From contig NZ_JAAFYZ010000020.1 of the NCBI RefSeq assembly GCF_018274385.1, forward strand, positions 1 through 64,000: DNA of 64,000 bases. The letters run 5' to 3'. A model generated the notes under the pieces. That model was not told where the DNA came from and did not search any database. It saw only the letters and a list, made by a program, of their open reading frames with translations. The position numbers and the translations under genes are program-made. This document shows positions 35,652 through 44,334 of this stretch, piece by piece. Origin of the DNA: Catenulispora pinistramenti. GTDB lineage: Bacteria > Actinomycetota > Actinomycetes > Streptomycetales > Catenulisporaceae. Positions within the stretch are counted from its first letter, which is position 1. The number at the start of each line of letters is the position of its first letter.

Positions 35652-35872
35652 TCACGATCTATTGATTACTGGTTTCGCCAGCCAGCCTTGTTCTCGTCCG
35701 CCTAGACCAGCCGCCGGTGGAACAGTGCCGCTAAGCCGTTCAATAGCTTCGATGAGGACATCGTGGATATGTTGCGCGGCTGCCGGACTGTGGTCTGTGC
35801 GCGCGGCCAGGTCGTTCCAGATCTTGGCGATGGGGCCCCACCAACTGTCGTGCAGGCGCAGTTGGTCCTGTT
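35652..35872 (-). pseudogene. 3' fragment of a hypothetical gene cut by an IS
   Basis: On the minus strand a coherent reading runs from the IS edge to TGA 35652-35654: QQDQLRLHDSWWGPIAKIWN, then DLAARTDHSPAAAQHIHDVL and a proline-rich tail. Composition and third-position GC fit an actinomycete gene end. The upstream part is missing beyond the left IS repeat at 35873, and the other flank of the IS holds unrelated transposase sequence, so the gene was lost by insertion plus deletion. Family not recognised. Confidence 0.35.
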
Positions 35873-37091
35873 GGGCTCGGAAATACGAATGTGGGGTTGA
35901 TCTGCGGTTCTCTGGTGGGGAGCGTGGGGTGCGGTCAGGAGGCGATCTGGTACTCGTGGGTGAGTCCGCCGAGGATGGCCTTTCGGCGGATCCGGTAGTC
36001 CGCGAGGTTGACCGGAACCGGCGGCCCGGTTTCGGCTTGCGCCGGGGTCAACTGGCCGAGCGCTCGGTGCGGCCTGGCCTCGTTCCGGTGTGCCAGGTAG
36101 GTAGTCAGGGTCTGGCGCAGGTGCTCTTGGTTGACGATCAACATCCGGTCGAACAGTTCGCGACGTAGCTCCCCGATGACCCTCTCGCAGATCGCGTTCG
36201 CCTTCGGGGCCCGCGGCGGGCTCTTCAGGATCCGGAACCCCTCGTCAGTGAACACGGCGTCGAACCCGTCGGTGAACTTCGTATCGCGGTCCCGGATCAG
36301 GAACTTGAACTCCTTGCCGCGCTCCGCGAGGTCCATCAGGACGTTGCGGGCAGCCTGGACCGTCCACTCCCCGGTCGGGTTGGTGGTCACCCCGGCCAGG
36401 CGGGCCCGGCGGGTCCCGTGCTCGATGAGGACCAAGGCATAGAGGCGCTTCAGCCCGATCGTGTCCACATGCACGAAGTCGATCGCCAGGATGCCGTGGG
36501 CTTGGGCGGTGAGGAACTGCTTCCATGTCGGGCCCGAACGCCGCGGTGCCGGATCGATCCCGGCGGTGTGCAGGATCTCCCACACCGTCGAGGAGGCTAT
36601 CCGGTGGCCGAGCTTGACCAGCTCGCCTTGGATCCGGCGATGGCCCCACGCCGGATTGTCCTTCGCGATCGCAAGAACGAGCTTCTTCACCGCCGCTGCG
36701 GTCGGCGGCCTACCTGATTTCCGCCGGGCGCTGTAGTCCCACTTGCGCGCGACCAGCCGGCGATGCCAGGCCAACAGCGTCGCCGGGCTGACCGGGAACA
36801 CCTCAGCCCACCGCCGGCGCGAGATCAACGAGGAGAGCGCCGCGAACCAAAACCGGTCGGCCGGCTCGTAACGGACCCTGACGATCTGACGGCGCAGGAC
36901 CGCATTCTCATGCCGCAACACCAGCAGCTCAGCGTCCTTTGACACCTCACGGCGGAGCAAGACCGCCACGGAACTCAAGACACGGCGCGTTGCACAGTAC
37001 ACGAGAGACAGGAACATCGAGCCAGGATCCCAGCTCGACCATCGAAGGCCACATGTGCCCAGGCCACAGGCGCAATCGTATTTCCGAGCCC
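35873..37091 (-). mobile_element. Apparently intact rve-type insertion sequence (IS3/IS481-like)
   Basis: About 1.2 kb bounded by imperfect 20-bp terminal inverted repeats: GGGCTCGGAAATACGAATGT at 35873-35892 and its near-complement at 37072-37091 (18 of 20 match). It holds one full-length transposase gene on the minus strand. It is inserted beside or into an older, broken transposase gene (right flank), and a gene fragment lies at its left edge. I saw no clear target duplication. Confidence 0.65.
35935..37017 (-). CDS. Transposase with rve integrase catalytic domain
   Basis: A 360-residue transposase. The N-terminal 60 residues hold a leucine-rich helical segment (ELLVLRHENAVLRRQIVRVR) typical of actinobacterial rve transposases; a helix-turn-helix-like region follows (WGHRRIQGELVKLGHRIASS). 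The DDE triad is visible: AIDFVHVDT, RDRDTKFTDGFDAVF and NAICERVIGELRREL. The C-terminal end HRALGQLTPAQAE is conserved in the group. No frameshift or stop, so it is probably active. A related but truncated copy lies at 51023-51357. Confidence 0.85.
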   Translation of the reverse strand: MFLSLVYCATRRVLSSVAVLLRREVSKDAELLVLRHENAVLRRQIVRVRYEPADRFWFAALSSLISRRRWAEVFPVSPATLLAWHRRLVARKWDYSARRKSGRPPTAAAVKKLVLAIAKDNPAWGHRRIQGELVKLGHRIASSTVWEILHTAGIDPAPRRSGPTWKQFLTAQAHGILAIDFVHVDTIGLKRLYALVLIEHGTRRARLAGVTTNPTGEWTVQAARNVLMDLAERGKEFKFLIRDRDTKFTDGFDAVFTDEGFRILKSPPRAPKANAICERVIGELRRELFDRMLIVNQEHLRQTLTTYLAHRNEARPHRALGQLTPAQAETGPPVPVNLADYRIRRKAILGGLTHEYQIAS

Positions 37092-37790
37092 TACAGGGTA
37101 GAGGATGTCGCGGTCGCGGATCAGGAACTTGATCTGGTCGGCGGCCCCGTCGATCTCCATCAGGACGTTACGGATCTGCTGGACGACCCACACGTTAGTG
37201 AGATTCGCGGTGGCGCGCCGAGGACCCGAATGCGGCGGGTGGCGTGCTCGATCACCGCCAGGATATAGGCCTTGGTGCCGTCGAGCAGTTCGACGGTGAA
37301 GAAGCCGCAGGCGATGATCGCTTCGGCTTGGGACCGCAGGAAGTCGGCCCAGATCGGTCCGGCACGGCGGGTAGCGGGGTCGATACCGTGATCCGGCAGA
37401 TCCGCCGGGCTGGGAATCGGTCGCGCAGTTCGTGTACGACGGTGAAACGTTCCCTGGCGGGCGTGTGATGGATCAAGGTCTCGGCCGCCTCGTGCAGGGC
37501 ATCGGCTTTCTCGCGCAGCGTTTGCAGTTTGTGCTTGTGGCGGCGTAGCTGTCCGCGGGCATCGGTGAGAGCAGCTTCAAGTTCACGGCGGCTGATTCGG
37601 TGCGGTATGAACAAGAACGCTGGCACCGGCAGGTGGTCCGCCCTCGCGCTGTTGCGGTTTCGTGCCATAGCGGACGCAACAGCGGGACCCGCTCCGCCAC
37701 ATGTCAAAGCCCACCGACGGCTACGTGGTGACAGAAACCGTGCTGACTTCAACCCTACGCAGACCCCGATCAGGTCCACGAACTGCATGC
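37092..37790 (-). pseudogene. Broken transposase remnant (IS3-like)
   Basis: Minus-strand pieces of a transposase survive in changing frames. Near 37790-37410 lies a basic helical coiled segment (RRELEAALTDARGQLRRHKH) leading to RFTVVHELRDRFPARRICRI, as at the start of IS3-type orfB products. From about 37400 to 37220 follows DGTKAYILAVIEHATRRIRV with the first catalytic region. After a frameshift near 37215 comes VQQIRNVLMEIDGAADQIKF ending in LIRDRDILYP, where the intact IS cuts it off. The C-terminal third is missing, so it is dead. Confidence 0.55.
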
Positions 37791-37793
37791 TGT

Positions 37794-37823
37794 ACCCGAC
37801 CCGACCCGACCCGACCCGACCCG
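37794..37823. repeat. Six tandem copies of the pentamer ACCCG
   Basis: ACCCG is repeated six times without error from 37794 to 37823. It lies between the transposase remnant and the 3' end of a TetR gene and is not inside a recognised gene. Such a tract is prone to slippage; no function is evident. Confidence 0.8.
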
Positions 37824-37889
37824 GTACCGGTTTCGCCTTGCGGACCTTCCTCCAGCCTGGCGGGCGTTCTCAAACTGCACGGTGTCTAC

Positions 37890-38465
37890 CTAGTCGGCCG
37901 CGCCTGTTCCGGCGTTGTCGAAGATCCCTGTCACGAGTTGGCGGGCATACTCGGCATCGAGACCGTCGGGGCGGAAGAGGATGCGGTACATCAAGGGGGC
38001 GACGACGCGGTCCATGACTGTCTCGACGGCCGGTGTCTCCTCGCCGCGTTCGGCGGCGCGGCTGAGGATGACGTCGATCTGTTCGGCGGCGTAGGCCGAG
38101 CAGCGGCCGGCGTTGCCGCCGTCCGGGTCGCCGAGCAGGGCGTCGCGGATGTAGGCGCGGCCGGAGGGGGAGGACATCTCGTCGAGGAACTGCTCGGCCC
38201 AGGCCGTCAGGTCGGAGCGGAGTGTGCCGTGGTCGCCGGGTGTGGTGTCGGGGCGTAGCCGCTCGACCGCCACGTCCGACAGCAGTTCCTGCAGGTCTCC
38301 CCACCGTCGGTAGACCGTTGACGGGGTCACGCCGGCGCGCTGGGCGATCATCGGCACCGTCAGGGCGTCCCGGCCCACCTCGGCGGAGAGCTCGCGCACG
38401 GCGGCGTGCACCCCGGCTTGGACGCGGGCGCTGCGTCCGCCGGGGCGTACCATCTGTCTGCTCAT
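37890..38465 (-). CDS. TetR/AcrR-family regulator
   Basis: A 191-residue repressor. N-terminal HTH at about residues 18-65 with DALTVPMIAQRAGVTPSTVY and RRWGDLQELLSDVAVERLRP. The C-terminal ligand domain includes EQFLDEMSSPSGRAYIRDAL and YRILFRPDGLDAEYARQLVT, the usual TetR_C pattern with LMYRILF. It is the last gene of a three-gene minus-strand set after the AtzG-like and amidase genes, 9 bases from the amidase stop. A CTTTAAAGC element just before its start (near 38472-38480) resembles the half-site of the 43-bp palindrome at 40143-40185, so it may bind both places. Confidence 0.85.
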   Translation of the reverse strand: MSRQMVRPGGRSARVQAGVHAAVRELSAEVGRDALTVPMIAQRAGVTPSTVYRRWGDLQELLSDVAVERLRPDTTPGDHGTLRSDLTAWAEQFLDEMSSPSGRAYIRDALLGDPDGGNAGRCSAYAAEQIDVILSRAAERGEETPAVETVMDRVVAPLMYRILFRPDGLDAEYARQLVTGIFDNAGTGAAD

Positions 38466-38474
38466 AGATCTACT

Positions 38475-39887
38475 TTAAAGCGAAATCATTGCTTCTAGTG
38501 TCTGCTCGTAGGCGTGGCCGATCCGCAGGAGCACTCGCTCACCGAGCGGCCGCCCGAGCAGTTGCATGCCGATGGGCAGTCCCGCCGTGTCCTGGCCGAC
38601 CGGTATGGACAGGGACGGTATTCCGGTGATGTTGGCGGGGGACGAGAGGCGTACGTAGGCGTCGGAGACGCCCTCGACGGTGCCGTCGGCCCAGGTGATC
38701 GTCTCCTGGCCGGCCTTGACGGCGGTCGCCGGGATGGTGGGGGCGGCGATCACGTCGACCTGCCGCAGCAGGCGGGTCCATTCCTGCCGCATGAGGGTTC
38801 GCGAACGCTGAGCGCGCAGGTAGTCCCCGGCAGGCATCAGTTCGCCGGCCTCGAGGAGGGTGCGGACATCGGCCTGGTAGAGCTCGGGGACGGTGCGCAG
38901 GGTGCCCTCGTGGTACGCGGTGGCCTCGGGCACCATCAGAGCCCACTGGGTGGCCTGGATGTAGCGCGTCATGGGGATCTCCACCTCGACGAGGCGTGCG
39001 CCCAGGGCTTGCAGCCGGTTGATGGCCTGCCGGACGCTGTCTTCGACCTCGGGGTCGGTGTGGTCGAAGTAGTAGTTGCGCGGCACGCCGACCCGAAGCC
39101 CCGTCAGGTCCGGGTCGGCGGTCGGCCGGTAGTCCGCGGCGGGTGTGGTCGGGGAGGCCGCGTCCAGGGAGGCGAAGTCCAGGGAGGCGGCGTCCTGGGG
39201 GTCGTGTCCGGTCAGGGCGGTCAGGACCAGGGCCGCGTCTTCGACGGTGCGGGTGATCGGGCCGACGTGGTCCAGGGACCAGGACAGAGAAGTGACGCCG
39301 TGACGAGGGATGAGGCCGTAGGTCGGCTTGAGGCCCACCACCCCGTTGAGCGCGGAGGGCACCCTGATGGACCCGCCGGTGTCGGTACCCAGAGCGAACG
39401 TGGCCATGCCGGCCGCTACGGCTACGGCGGATCCGCCGCTGGATCCGCCCGCGATCCGGTCGGTGTCCCAGGCGTTGTGGGTCTGCGGGGTGGTCAGGCC
39501 GTAGGCGAACTCGTGCGTGTGCGTCTTGCCGAGCAGGACCGCACCGGCCTGCGCCAGACGCGTGGCGACCGTGCTGTCGGTTCGCGCCAGGTGGCCGGCG
39601 CGGACCTGGGAGCTGGCCGTTGTCGGCGTGCCCGCGACGTCTATCAGATCTTTGAGACCCATGGGGATGCCGTGCAGCGGACCGCGGTGGCGGCCGGCCA
39701 CGATCTCGCGTTCTGCTTCACGCGCGGCCCTGCGGGCCCGCTCGGCGCTGATGGTGACGTAGGCCTGAAGGCGCGGCTGCATCTGCGCGATGCGCTGAAG
39801 GACGGAGTCTGCCAGCTCGACAGGGGACAGTCGTCGTTCCCGGATCGCGTCGGCGGCCGCGGCCAGGGACAGTTCATACGGCTGCAT
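38475..39887 (-). CDS. Amidase-signature hydrolase (AtzE/GatA-like)
   Basis: A 470-residue amidase-signature enzyme. The catalytic lysine is in GLKDLIDVAG, the bridging serine in GGSSGGSAVAVAAGM, and the nucleophile in LGTDTGGSIRVP, so the Ser-Ser-Lys triad is complete. It should hydrolyse a carboxamide; the substrate is not evident. ATG 39887 follows CAGGAG and overlaps the 3' end of the small AtzG-like gene by 14 bases. The pairing with that partner recalls AtzE with AtzG rather than a tRNA amidotransferase. The divergent MFS pump and metallo-hydrolase suggest a detoxification or uptake-degradation unit. Confidence 0.88.
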   Translation of the reverse strand: MQPYELSLAAAADAIRERRLSPVELADSVLQRIAQMQPRLQAYVTISAERARRAAREAEREIVAGRHRGPLHGIPMGLKDLIDVAGTPTTASSQVRAGHLARTDSTVATRLAQAGAVLLGKTHTHEFAYGLTTPQTHNAWDTDRIAGGSSGGSAVAVAAGMATFALGTDTGGSIRVPSALNGVVGLKPTYGLIPRHGVTSLSWSLDHVGPITRTVEDAALVLTALTGHDPQDAASLDFASLDAASPTTPAADYRPTADPDLTGLRVGVPRNYYFDHTDPEVEDSVRQAINRLQALGARLVEVEIPMTRYIQATQWALMVPEATAYHEGTLRTVPELYQADVRTLLEAGELMPAGDYLRAQRSRTLMRQEWTRLLRQVDVIAAPTIPATAVKAGQETITWADGTVEGVSDAYVRLSSPANITGIPSLSIPVGQDTAGLPIGMQLLGRPLGERVLLRIGHAYEQTLEAMISL

Positions 39888-40083
39888 CAGGGATCTCCTG
39901 TCCTGCGCGGTAGGCGATGGCGGGTGGGGTGTCGCCGAAGTCCAACTCGCGCAGGATCTCGACGACGGAGCTGATGTGGTTGGCGACGGCCGCGACCTCG
40001 GTGTGGCGGTCGGCGGGCAGGTGGAGCCCGGCGCGGGCGGCCCAGCGGGCCACCTCCGGCGGGGTGGGTTGTGCGGCGGACAC
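39874..40083 (-). CDS. Small AtzG-like (DUF4089) amidase partner
   Basis: A 69-residue helical protein (VSAAQPTPPEVARWAARAGL, then HLPADRHTEVAAVANHISSV, ending PDAAV). Size, position before an amidase gene, and the pattern of a helical pair followed by FGDTPPAIAYR fit the AtzG/DUF4089 family, a GatC-like subunit that stabilises its amidase. Start GTG 40083 is preceded by GAAGGAAG. It is too short for most gene callers and overlaps the amidase start by 14 bases. Divergent from the MFS gene across the palindromic control region. Confidence 0.65.
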   Translation of the reverse strand: MSAAQPTPPEVARWAARAGLHLPADRHTEVAAVANHISSVVEILRELDFGDTPPAIAYRAGQEIPDAAV

Positions 40084-40142
40084 GGACTTCCTTCTTTCCT
40101 CATGCTGAAGTGGCGCGGCACCCTTCAGGTAAAAGCTAAGAG

Positions 40143-40185
40143 TTTGCTTTAGCTCACGGTAGGGCCTACAGTGACTTAAAGCAAA
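40143..40185. promoter_or_regulatory. 43-bp near-perfect palindrome in a divergent promoter region
   Basis: The arms TTTGCTTTAGCTCACGGTAG(G) and (C)CTACAGTGACTTAAAGCAAA pair in 18 of 21 positions around a central G at 40164. The site lies 60 bases before the AtzG-like gene and 28 bases before the MFS gene, so one bound regulator could control both directions. The nearby TetR protein is the obvious candidate ligand-responsive repressor. Length suggests two overlapping dimers. Confidence 0.75.
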
Positions 40186-40212
40186 CCCATAGCGTTTAGC
40201 TGAGAGGGCCCC

Positions 40213-41484
40213 ATGGCCACCGCCACCCGCCGAGCACCTGCCCCCCGTCCCTACCAGGCCGTCCGCACCGTCCGCACCCGCACGGCCGACCGACCGGCCG
40301 CCTTCGCCCTGACCGCCTCGATCCTGGCCGCTCTCCTCGCCGCATCCAGCGCGCCCACCCCGCTCTACCCGCGCTACCAGGACATATGGCACCTGACCTC
40401 GCTCACCGTCACCGTCGTCTTCAGCGCCTACTCCCTGGCCTTGCTGCTGGCCCTGCTCACTACCGGAGCGCTCTCCGACCATCTGGGACGACGTCCTGTA
40501 CTGGTGGGTGCCCTGCTGGTGCAGGCCTGTGCCATGATGCTGCTGGCCTCGGCGGACGGCGCCGGTGCGCTGATCGCGGCCCGCGTCCTGCAGGGAGCGG
40601 CTACCGGCGTGGCCACCAGCGCCGCGGGCGCGGCCCTGCTGGACCTGGCCGATCCCCGGCGTCCGGGCCGATCCGCGCTGACCAACAGCATCGCCCCGGT
40701 GACGGGTATGGCCGCCGGTGTCCTGGCCGCCACCCTCCTCGTGGGCTTCGCGCCCGCACCGACGGTCACCGTGTACGTCGTGCTGGCGGTCGTGTTCGCA
40801 GCTCAGGCGGTAGCGGTCATGCGCACCGCGGAGACGGCCCGCCCGCATGCCGGCGCCCTGCGTTCGTTACGCCCCCGACTCGCGGTGCCGCCCGCGGCGC
40901 GCCGCGCCCTGCTGGTGGTCGGTACCGGTGTCGTGGCCGTCTGGGCGTTGGGCGGCTTCTACTCCTCCCTCGGGCCGGCGCTGGTGCACCTCGTGTCGCC
41001 CGGCGCCCCGCAAGCCGCCGGGGGCCTGGTCTTCTTCACACTCAGCGCCACCGCCGCGCTGACCGTGTGGATGCTGCGACACTCGGTGCCGCGCACTGCC
41101 GCCATCGGCGGAACCCTGGCCGTCGTCCCCGCCACGGCCTTGACGCTGAGCGGTCTGCACGGAGTCGGGCTGCCTGCCGTCTATGGCGGTGCGGCCCTGG
41201 CCGGGATCGCTTTCGGTGCCGTCTCGCAAGGGGCGCTGCGCATGACACTCGCTGCACTCGACGAGTGGGACCGTGCCGCGACGCTCGCCGCGTACTACGT
41301 CCTCAGTTACCTTTCCATGAGCCTGCCCGCCATCGCCGCGGGCGCCGCCACCCAGCACTACGGACTGCGCACCGCCGCCTACGCCTACGCCGTCGGCGCC
41401 GCCGTGCTGGCCGTCGCGGCCTTGGCAGCGCTTATCGTGCCGAGGAGCAGGCTCGTCCGCCACGTACTCAACGACCTGCTGTAA
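40213..41484 (+). CDS. MFS transporter
   Basis: A 423-residue protein with about twelve hydrophobic helices. The loop after helix 2 carries the MFS signature as GALSDHLGRRPVLVGALLVQ (motif A, GxxxDxxGRR). A basic N-terminus of about 30 residues precedes helix 1 (PAAFALTASILAALLAASSA). Likely a proton-driven exporter of small molecules at the plasma membrane. It is divergent from the AtzG-like/amidase/TetR set and 23 bases upstream of the metallo-hydrolase gene, with which it shares a transcript. Confidence 0.87.
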   Translation: MATATRRAPAPRPYQAVRTVRTRTADRPAAFALTASILAALLAASSAPTPLYPRYQDIWHLTSLTVTVVFSAYSLALLLALLTTGALSDHLGRRPVLVGALLVQACAMMLLASADGAGALIAARVLQGAATGVATSAAGAALLDLADPRRPGRSALTNSIAPVTGMAAGVLAATLLVGFAPAPTVTVYVVLAVVFAAQAVAVMRTAETARPHAGALRSLRPRLAVPPAARRALLVVGTGVVAVWALGGFYSSLGPALVHLVSPGAPQAAGGLVFFTLSATAALTVWMLRHSVPRTAAIGGTLAVVPATALTLSGLHGVGLPAVYGGAALAGIAFGAVSQGALRMTLAALDEWDRAATLAAYYVLSYLSMSLPAIAAGAATQHYGLRTAAYAYAVGAAVLAVAALAALIVPRSRLVRHVLNDLL

Positions 41485-41507
41485 CGAGACCGAAGGAAAG
41501 ACCGATC

Positions 41508-42452
41508 ATGAGTACTGCGCCCGTCACCGACCCGACCGCTGCCGACCTGACTGCCTCCAATCCGACCGCCGCCGCGTCCTGGACCGTGGGTGATGTCACC
41601 GTCCACCGCGTCGACGAGGTCCTGCTGTCGCCCGCGACCGGACCGTGGTTGCTGCCCGACGCCACCCCGGACCTCGTCGCCGCGCAGGACTGGCTGCATC
41701 CCCACTTCGCCGACGACGAGGGCCTCCTGCGCCTGCACAGCCACAGCTTCGCCTTCGCGCTCGGCGGGCTGCGCGTCTTGGTGGACACCGGTATCGGCAA
41801 CGGCAAGGAGCGTGCCAACCCCGCGTGGCACAACCTGGACACCGACTACCTCCGGGGCCTGGCCGACGCCGGATTCGACCCGGACTCGGTCGACCTGGTG
41901 ATCCTCACTCACCTGCACGCCGACCACGTCGGTTGGAACACGCGGAACGTGAATGGGACGTGGGTGCCCACCTTCCCCCGCGCCCGCTACCTGACCTCCC
42001 GCGACGAGCGGGAGTTCTGGGCTGGATATGAGATGGAGCCGGCGCGTGAGCAGATGTTCCGGGACTCCGTGATCCCGGTGGAGGAGGCGGGCCTGCTCGA
42101 TCTCGTCAACGTACCCGCCGAGGGCGCCGACGTCGCCCCGGGGCTGCGGCTTCTCCCCACTCCCGGTCACACCCCCGGCCACGTCGCCGTCGAGCTGACC
42201 AGCCACGGCCGGACGGCGCTGATCACCGGCGACTGCGTCCACCACCCCGTCCAGCTCGCAGACCCTGGCATCGGTGCCTGCGTCGACATCGACCCGCGAC
42301 AGTCCGAGGCCTCGCGCCGTACCCTGCTTGCCGGACTCGTCGGAACGGACACCCTGGTCCTGGGCACGCACTTCGCGCCGCCCACAGCCGGGCATGTCGT
42401 GCACCACGAGGGCGGCTACCGTTTCTCGCCGGTCTCCGGAGCATCACGCTGA
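41508..42452 (+). CDS. MBL-fold metallo-hydrolase
   Basis: A 314-residue metallo-beta-lactamase-fold hydrolase. The metal motif is LTHLHADHVGW (HxHxDH, about residue 130), with LPTPGHTPGHVAVEL supplying the next histidine, ALITGDCVHH the bridging aspartate and VLGTHFAPP the last histidine. All ligands are present, so it should be active. Members of this branch include lactonases and other detoxifying hydrolases; the substrate is unknown. ATG 41508 follows GAAGGAAAG, 23 bases after the MFS stop. Confidence 0.88.
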   Translation: MSTAPVTDPTAADLTASNPTAAASWTVGDVTVHRVDEVLLSPATGPWLLPDATPDLVAAQDWLHPHFADDEGLLRLHSHSFAFALGGLRVLVDTGIGNGKERANPAWHNLDTDYLRGLADAGFDPDSVDLVILTHLHADHVGWNTRNVNGTWVPTFPRARYLTSRDEREFWAGYEMEPAREQMFRDSVIPVEEAGLLDLVNVPAEGADVAPGLRLLPTPGHTPGHVAVELTSHGRTALITGDCVHHPVQLADPGIGACVDIDPRQSEASRRTLLAGLVGTDTLVLGTHFAPPTAGHVVHHEGGYRFSPVSGASR

Positions 42453-42476
42453 AGGAGTAGGGCGGGCAAGGGTTGA

Positions 42477-42920
42477 ATGCGGGACATGAGCACAAAAGAC
42501 TACGGATACACTCGCCGGCTGGTGGACGACCTCTTCGTGGATCTCAGTCCCGAGGAAGTCAAGACAGTCGAGATTCTTGATGCGGCCGAGAGCCAGCGAG
42601 TTGAGACTGCTGCTCTCAGTACGGTTCCCATGACGAGGTGGAGTGCGATCGACACGGCCGAGGCGGACGTCGCCGGGAAGTGGAATCCCGGCACGGATCG
42701 TGCGATGGCACAGCGGATCCGCGAGGTTTTGGGCCTGTTCGGCGAACCGTCGGAAGTCGTCGTCATCGTAGAGGGAAACGCCTTGATTCCGTCGATCAGG
42801 CTTCCTTCGAGCGCGGTCGCCGATCATGGAGAGGAAGTCGTGGCGGCGTGCCATGGCCTGTGGATCATCCTGCCTGGTGGCTGTGTGGTCGAGAAGTACC
42901 ATGAAGGCCGCATCGTTATT
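42477..42920 (+). pseudogene. Hypothetical gene truncated by an IS701-like element
   Basis: The reading MRDMSTKDYGYTRRLVDDLF continues as a coherent acidic protein (VAGKWNPGTDRAMAQRIREV, VVVIVEGNALIPSIRLPSSA) up to the left repeat of the IS at 42921, about 148 residues. Beyond that the frame runs into IS sequence. No C-terminal remainder is seen on the other side of the IS, where a different transposase remnant begins. Family not recognised. The start may be ATG 42477 (after CAAGGG) or ATG 42486. Confidence 0.5.
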
Positions 42921-44312
42921 CGGTGGTTTGTTGGCTCTGGCCTGGTTTCGCAGTATCCGTACCTAGAGAGGGTAGTGGTGCGGGGCTGGGTTTGTGCAGG
43001 TGGTAGGCGTGACGGCGAGACGGCCGTGTCCGGTGGTGCCGGGTCCGCTGGAGGACTACGCGGCGATGTTCGATCCGCTGTTCGCCTCGCTGGCCCAGCG
43101 CAGGGGTTTCCGGGAGTACCTCACCGGGCTGCTGGCGCCGCGCGATCGGAACAAGACCCTGACGGCTCTGGCCGGGGCCGAACCGGTCGTCGGGGCGCAG
43201 CATCCGGCGGTGCAGCGGCTGCAGTTCTTCTTGTCCGAGTCCCGCTGGGACCACGAGGCGATCAACACCCGGCGGCTGGAGCTGCTGCTCGCGGATCCAG
43301 CCACCGCCCCGCACGAGTGTGGGGTGCTGGTCATCGACGATTCCGGGGACCGCAAAGACGGCACCGCGACCGCCCACATCGGCCGGCAATGGCTGGGCCG
43401 GCTGGGCAAGACCGACAACGCCGATCGTCACCGTCACCACAGTCTGGGCCGATGAGCGCGTCTACTACCCGGTACACGCCGTGCCCTACACCCCGGCCAA
43501 GTACTTCCTACGCGGTAAGGCCGACTTCGACTTCCGGACCAAGCTGCAGATCGGCGCCGAACTGGCGGCCCGCGCTGTCAAGGCCGGCTTCGTCTTCCGG
43601 GCCGTGGCTGCGGATGCCGCCTACGGTGACCAGGACGGGTTCCGCGGCGAGCTGCGCACCGCCGGGCTGCCTTTTGTCATGGCCCTGAAACCCCGGCACG
43701 GCACCTGGGCCTACGGCGCGGACGCCTACACCCCGGCCGACGCCGCCCGCATCCTGACCTTCACCAGCGAAGAAGAGCCCGGGGACTGGACGCCGGTCAC
43801 CTGCACCTTCCACGACGGACACACCGAGACCTGGTGGGCCGCCGACGCGCGGCTGGGATTCTGGGGCCCGGACGGCACGACCCGCCTGGTGGTGGCCACC
43901 GCCGATCCGGCCACGCTGCCGGGATCGAGCAGAGCTACAAGCAGGTCAAAGACGAGCTGGGCTGGGCCGACCGCTCCGACACGGCGATCCGCCGCCACCA
44001 GACCCTAGTGAACTGCGCGTTCTCGTTCTGCTGGGACACCTGGTTCGACCAACCGGCATCGCCGGACCCGCCGACGACGGCCGATGCCGCCGCCGGAGAG
44101 AGGGGGTCCCGAACCCGGGCGCCAGCCCTCCCCGCCGTCCTGGCCGAAGGCGATCCGCGCCGTCCGGGCCTGGCTGGCCCCATGGATCGCGCTACAACGC
44201 TGGTGGCAGGCATGGTCGCCCGAGCCCCCGCCACCAGACCTCCAAGCCCTGATCAACGCAGTCGGCACAGGACGAGGACTCAACCTCTACCTCCCGCCTT
44301 AACAAACCACCG
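42921..44312 (+). mobile_element. Degenerate IS701-like insertion sequence
   Basis: About 1.4 kb with short terminal repeats CGGTGGTTTGTT (42921-42932) and AACAAACCACCG (44301-44312), a perfect 12-bp inverted pair. It holds one broken transposase gene. Inserted into the hypothetical gene at 42477. No target duplication was seen. Confidence 0.6.
42994..44302 (+). pseudogene. IS701-family transposase, frameshifted
   Basis: The protein is spread over at least three frames. Frame 1 (42994 to about 43410) holds EDYAAMFDPLFASLAQRRGF and the first catalytic region GVLVIDDSGDRKDGTATAHI. Frame 2 (about 43420 to 43915) holds VTTVWADERVYYPVHAVPYT and AVAADAAYGDQDGFRGELRT with the second aspartate. Frame 3 (about 43920-44085) holds IEQSYKQVKDELGWADRSDT with the glutamate. 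A further switch gives the C-terminal WLAPWIALQRWWQAW and GRGLNLYLPP end at 44302. The junction near 43918 also lacks residues expected in intact copies. Not functional. Confidence 0.75.
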
Positions 44313-44334
44313 CTAGGGCTTGTAGCCGTCAGAC

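Noticed and set aside
35431-36168. Plus-strand frame of 245 codons across the left IS end
   Set aside because: Runs through the IS repeat and opposite the intact transposase gene; no coherent composition.
38514-39974. Plus-strand open frame of 486 codons opposite the amidase
   Set aside because: Glycine/aspartate/valine-rich mirror of a real gene; the amidase on the other strand has an intact catalytic triad.
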